A stretch of DNA of 64,000 nt. It comes from Artemia franciscana. Taxonomy: Eukaryota; Arthropoda; Branchiopoda; Anostraca; Artemiidae. Within the stretch, counting starts at the first letter, position 1. Each line of letters begins with the position of its first letter. The translations under genes were made by a program, and so were the position numbers. The notes beneath the pieces were generated by a model. The model was given only the letters and a program-made list of their open reading frames with translations. It was not told the origin of the DNA and made no database searches. The stretch spans positions 1,054,001 to 1,118,000 of the forward strand of contig NW_027062617.1 in assembly GCF_032884065.1 (NCBI RefSeq). Reading direction: 5' to 3'. Positions 58,362 to 64,000 of the stretch are shown here, one piece after another.

Positions 58362-58628
58362 AAAGTTCGTTTCATCTGCGGAGAGCCAAAATCAAAACAT
58401 GCATTGATTTAAAAACGTTCAGAAATTAAATAAAAAAACAAGGCTTTTTTTAGCTGAAAGTAAGGAGCGACATTAAAACTTAAAACGAACAGAAATTACT
58501 TCGTATATGAAAGAGGCTGCTTCCTCATAAACGCCCCGCTCTTTGCGCTAAAGTTTTTTACTGTTTTAAAAAGTAGAGTTGAGAGAAAAAGTCAAAATTT
58601 AGCGTAAAGGGCGGGACGTTGATGAGGA
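57001..58628 (+). mobile_element. Family A element, 1.6 kb, 3' truncated (right half of pair)
   Basis: TC at 57001 is preceded by A; the hairpin has one change (cagttcgtggtaacaaacag). The body and both modules are present. It is cut inside the right foldback arm after gggacgttgatgagga at 58628, where the tandem array of 58629-59375 begins. The arms are of the gcttcctcataaacgcc type, as in the 4438 copy, not the type of its neighbour. Confidence 0.85.
58319..58359 (+). repeat. Long A tract inside family A
   Basis: A run of about 41 A replaces the short A-rich tract found at the same place in other copies (gccaaaaaaaaaaataaata type). Likely slippage growth, or an assembly artefact. Confidence 0.95.
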
Positions 58629-59375
58629 TATTTTTTCTTTCATACACTGATATTTTTTCTTTCACACACTTGTTCAGATTTATTATAGCTTCTAGTTAAA
58701 AGATAAAACAATACACTTATAGGGAACTTCACTTATTGCCACTCTTTCTAATTCCTCAAGCTCCACTGTCCCGAACTCACTAATTCTATTCCCCGACTCC
58801 ATGAGAAACATTCTAGGATATCAAAACCCTCCCTTCTCCAACAACATATTTTTTCTTTCATACACTTGTTCATATTTATTATAGCTACTAGTTAAAAGAT
58901 AAAATAATACACTTATAGGGAACTTCACTTATTGCCACTCTTTCTAATTCCTCTAGCTCCACTGTTCCAAACTCACTAATTCCACTCCCCAACTCCACGA
59001 GAAACATTCTTGGATGCGTTTTATTAAAATCCTCCCTTCTCCTCACTAATTCCACTCCCCGACTCCACGAGAAACATTCTTGGATGCGTTTTATTAAAAT
59101 CCTCCCTTCTCCAACAACATATTTTTGCTTTCATCTACTTGTTCAGATTTATTATACCTTCTAGTTTAAAGATAAAAAAAATACACTTACGGGGAACTTA
59201 AACCACTTATTACCACTCTTTCTAATTTCTCTAGCTCCAACGTCCGAAACTCATTAATTCTATTCACCGACTCCATGATAAACATTCTAGTATGCTTTCT
59301 ATTAAAATCTTTCCTTCCCCAACAACATCTTTTTGCTTTCATATTCTTCAGATTTATTATAGCTTCTAGTTCCGC
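58629..59375 (+). repeat. Satellite-like tandem array, about 215 bp unit
   Basis: Units begin ttttttctttcatacacttg, followed by ttcagatttattatagctt, and contain gggaacttcacttattgcca and cgactccatgagaaacattc. Copies start near 58629, 58849, 59119 and 59325, with an extra 68 bp partial duplication (cactccccgactccacgaga) near 58980-59105. Non-coding. Confidence 0.85.
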
Positions 59376-59969
59376 AATTATACGAATTCAAAAGTAATTC
59401 ATCCATACGTTTTCTGACGGCTTTTTTTTAATATTCTTTTTTCGGGTCATTTTGGTTTCTAAGGAAATAAACAAGGCTGCAGAACGATCAAAGATCTAAG
59501 ATTACGACCGTACAAGGAAATTGTTCCAGTTGGTTTCTTCTTTTCACATTTCTAGTTTTATTTAGCTTGATCATACTGCCTTAAGTCCATAACTAAATTT
59601 CTCATGACAAAAATTAAATAGAAAAATTCGATCTCAAAGGGCCATTCCTTGGATTGCAATTCTCCAGCAGAGGGTTAAAAGCTCTCTGAGACGGGGATTT
59701 TAGCATGAATAAGGTTAAGTTTAAGTGAAGACTTGTCAACTAAAGCATTCCTAAAGAGTCCATATTTCTTATGTCTCCTTCAACTATTTCTTTGCAGGGG
59801 GGGGAGGGGGATTAAAAATCCTTGATTGCGGTCTTGGAATTTCACTTAAATCTAAAATTTGAAAACTATACACAGAAAACCAAAGCAGTAACTTTCAACT
59901 TAGTAAAAATTCACCCAAAAATTCGAATCAGGAAAACTGCACGTGGCTTATACCACACAAAATTAAACA
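59376..59969. other. No recognised gene
   Basis: Nothing coding or repetitive was recognised, apart from a G-run near 59797. Confidence 0.35.
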
Positions 59970-60485
59970 TCAAACAGTTCGTACAACAAACTGTAAGCAA
60001 AGAGCGATTCGATCCAACAGTGGCCAAAACTCTAAAAGATGAAACTTTGACAAAAATGTATACATCAAAAGAATTAGCTTTTTATGCTGATTTCAAATGT
60101 ATAAGATTCATTAATTTTAATGTTAGGCTACCAATCAAAAGCTACGAAACTGAAAAAATTTGCCTAATTTTCAAAAAAGTGGAGAAACACGCCCAAAAAG
60201 TAATGCAATCTTAATGAAAACTCATAATCAGATTTAGCATGCCAAAGAGTCCTACTATAGAGGATTAAAGCTACCATTTAAAAAATGTGGTATGTTGTAT
60301 TTTCTGGCAGAAGAATGATCAGGCCTTAGTGTTTAATTGTTGTTGTTTTTCGAGGACTGATCACTTCAAACCAATAGTCCTAGAAGGTCAGGAGAGAGCT
60401 CATTTGAACAAAAATAAAAAGTTTTAGTGCCTTTTTAAGTGACAAAAAATAAGGAGGACAAATAGCCACTCTCCCACATCCATTT
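59970..60485 (+). mobile_element. Old family A element, left part (continues at 63003)
   Basis: It starts tcaaacagttcgtacaacaa, with a damaged hairpin and tgtaagcaaagagcgat. The body follows the old 0.8 kb form to ctcccacatccatt at 60485, where a second family A element begins. The expected continuation of the body is found at 63003-63293. Confidence 0.7.
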
Positions 60486-60948
60486 TCAAACAGTTCGTGG
60501 TAACGAACTGTAGTAAGGAGCAACCCGGCTCAATAGCAATCAAAACTCTAAAAAATGGGGTTTTTATATAAGTTTAATAAAGTTTAGTCTTACCCATCAA
60601 AAAATACGAGCCTGAGAAAATTTGCCTTATTTTAAAAAATAGGGGAAAACAACCCCTAAAAGTCATAGAATCTTAACGAAAATCACACCATCAGATTCAG
60701 CGCATCAGAGAACCCTGTTGTAGAAGTTTCAAGCTCCAATCTACAAAAATGTGGAATTTCGTATTTTTTGCCAGAAGACAAATCACGGGTGCGTGTTTAT
60801 TTGTTGTTTTTTTTCCCAGGGGTCATCGTATCGACCAAGTGGTCCTAGAATGTCGCAAGAGGGCTCATTTTAACGGAAATTAAAAGTTCTAGTGCCCTTT
60901 TCAAGTGACCAAAAAAAATTGGAGGGAACCTAGGCCCCCTCCCACGCA
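60486..60948 (+). mobile_element. Family A 5' fragment nested in the old copy
   Basis: TC at 60486, perfect hairpin cagttcgtggtaacgaactg, then about 460 bases of body ending ccccctcccacgcac, where family B sequence starts. Confidence 0.82.
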
Positions 60949-62040
60949 CGAACGGGTGATCAGATCTTAATGAAATTTGATATTTAGAAGAATCTTGTGC
61001 TTCGGAGCTCTTATTTTAAATCACTACCAGATCCGGTGACATTGAAAAAGCTAGAGGGGGAGGGACTGGAAATCTTGGAAAAAGTGAAAATTGAGGTTTC
61101 TTTATCTTACGAATAAGTGATCAGATCTTAATGAAACTTGATTTAAAAGAATATCTTATGTCTCAGATGCTCCATTTTCATTTCGAATCGGATCCGGGGA
61201 CATACGAGGTTGGAGGGGGGAAACAGAAATCTTGGAAACCGGAAATCTTGGAAAACTCTTAGATTGGAGAGATCGGTATGAAACTTGATGGGAAATAAGC
61301 ACAAGTTCTAGATACGTGATTGACATAATTGGAACGGATCTGCGCTCTTTGGGGTAGTTGGGGGGAGTAATTCGGAAAAATTAGAAAAATTGAGGTATTT
61401 TTTAACTTAAGAACGGCTGACCAAATCTTAATGAAATTTGATATTTAGAAGGAACTCATGTCTCAGAGCTCTTATTTTGAATCCGGGCCAGATCCGATAT
61501 CATTGGGAGGAGTTGGAGGGGGAAACAAGAAATCTTTGAAAACGCTTAGTGTGGAGAGATCGGGATGATACTACGTGGGTAGAATAAGCAAATGTCGTAG
61601 ATACGTGATTGATGTAACCGGACTGGATCCGCTCTCTTTGGGGGAGTTAGGAGGGTTCAGTGCATTGGCGAATTTGGTGCTTCTGGATGTGGTAGGACGA
61701 TGAAAATTGGTAGACATGTCAGGGACCTGCACAAATTGACTTGGTAAAGTTGTTTTCCCCGAATCGACCATCGTGGGGGGGGGGGTCTAAAGGAGTGAAA
61801 AAACTAGAAAAAATGAGGCCCCTTTAACTTACGAGTGGGTGATCGGATCTTAGTGAATTTTGATGTTTAGAAGGACCTTGTGTCTCAGAGCTCTTATTTT
61901 AAATCCGACAGGCATTAAGCATCTAATTTTCCTTTTAAATCAATCTATTGATTCTTAGAATTTTGCTAGAGCTCATGCCATATGAGCTCTTGGCTCTTCC
62001 GACCTCGTCATAAGTACCATATGAGCTCTTAGCTCTTGTT
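60949..62040 (-). mobile_element. Family B element, copy 3 (inverted, 3' truncated)
   Basis: On the minus strand the 5' end is at 62040 (aacaagagctaagagctcat), followed by the first region and about four core units (anchors near 61870, 61445, 61135 and 60985 in the complement). It breaks off near 60949 without the 3' hairpin. It lies between two family A pieces. Confidence 0.8.
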
Positions 62041-63293
<1,253 letters not shown>

Positions 63294-64000
63294 CGTGGTA
63301 ACGAACTGTAGTAAGGAGCGACCCGGCTCAATAGTAAACGAAACTCTAAAAAACGGAATTTTGATGCTAAAAGATACATCAAAAGAATCGAATTTTCAAG
63401 CTGATTCTAAATATATAAGTTTCATTTAATTTAGTCTTTGTCATCAAAAGTTACGAGCCTGAGAAAATTTGCCTTATTTTGGAAAATAGGGGGAAACATC
63501 CCCTAAAAGTCATAGAATCTTAACGAAAATCACACCATCGCATTCGGCATATAAGAGAACCCTGTAGCAAAAATTTCAAGCTCATATCTAAAAAAATGTG
63601 GAATTTCGTATTTTTTGCCAGAAGACAAATCACGGGTGCGTGTTTATTTGTTTGTTGTTTTTTTTTCTTTTCCCCAGGGGTCATCGTATCGACCAAGTGG
63701 TCCTAGAGTGTCGCAAGAGGGCTCATTCTTACGAAAATGAAAAGTTCTAGTGCCCTTTTTAAGTGATCAAAAAAATTGGAGGGCACCTAGGCCCCCCCAC
63801 GCTCATTTTTTCCAAAAGTCAACGGATTAAAATTTTGAGATATCCATTTTTTTCCGAATAATCGAAAACCATAATAACTATGTCTTTGGGAATGACTTAC
63901 TCCCCCACAATGCCTGGGGGAGGGGCTGCAAGTTACAAACTTTGACCAGTGCTTACATATAATAATGGTTATTGGGAAGTGTACAGACGTTTTCAGGGGG
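63294..64000 (+). mobile_element. Family A element, 5' part, runs off the window
   Basis: TC at 63294 is preceded by A, with the perfect hairpin cagttcgtggtaacgaactg and tagtaaggagcgacccggc. The body is colinear with the 12404 and 37985 copies to the end of the window. Confidence 0.87.

Overview
The window is animal nuclear DNA, AT-rich and intron-rich, most likely from an arthropod and plausibly a crustacean. Supporting signs are a spliced C/EBP-gamma-like bZIP gene, GT-AG introns, an arthropod-style TATA plus TCAGT promoter inside an LTR-like sequence, TTAGG-like repeats inside a foldback element, and dense non-autonomous transposon families. There are no operons, rRNAs, CRISPR arrays or other prokaryotic features. 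The species call is inference; nothing here proves it.

Genes. The one gene reconstructed with confidence is on the minus strand: a 144-residue bZIP protein in three coding exons (31719-31622, 19323-19139, 9544-9393), separated by introns of about 12.3 and 9.6 kb. The splice sites and phases fit exactly. A last exon of an unidentified plus-strand gene lies at 789-1026. Weaker coding signals are a two-membrane-segment exon inside intron 1 (27301-27568) whose donor reads CAG/ATAAGT, and a cluster of short ORFs at 47.1-48.8 kb that includes a CARD-like domain.

Mobile DNA fills most of the rest. Family A (about 18 copies or fragments) is a non-autonomous, Helitron/Helentron-like element. It starts TC, usually after an A, carries a terminal hairpin, has subterminal inverted repeats, and ends in a large foldback of about 260 bp. 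It occurs as an older 0.8 kb form, a 1.7 kb form and a 2.9 kb form in which a 760 bp module is tandemly triplicated. Family B (three copies) has an 11 bp inverted repeat, a 3' hairpin and a tandem-repeat core; two copies differ by one 720 bp block. Family C is a foldback/MITE with the palindromic edge TTTGGGCTATATATTTGC. Other elements are two related SINEs, a TTAGG-bearing foldback, a possible solo LTR, decayed non-LTR retrotransposons (37.1-40.8 kb, 45.9-46.8 kb, 27.1 kb), a hAT-like transposase relic (42.7-43.9 kb), a decayed multicopy element protein (22.9-24.2 kb) and a capsid-like relic (49.0-50.05 kb).

Layout: 0-9 kb, orphan exon and family A copies; 9.4-31.7 kb, the bZIP gene with introns full of repeats; 33-43 kb, family B, a nested non-LTR/family A complex and the hAT relic; 44-50 kb, gene and virus-like relics; 50-64 kb, family A and B copies nested in one another, including a head-to-head pair with a 38 bp spacer.
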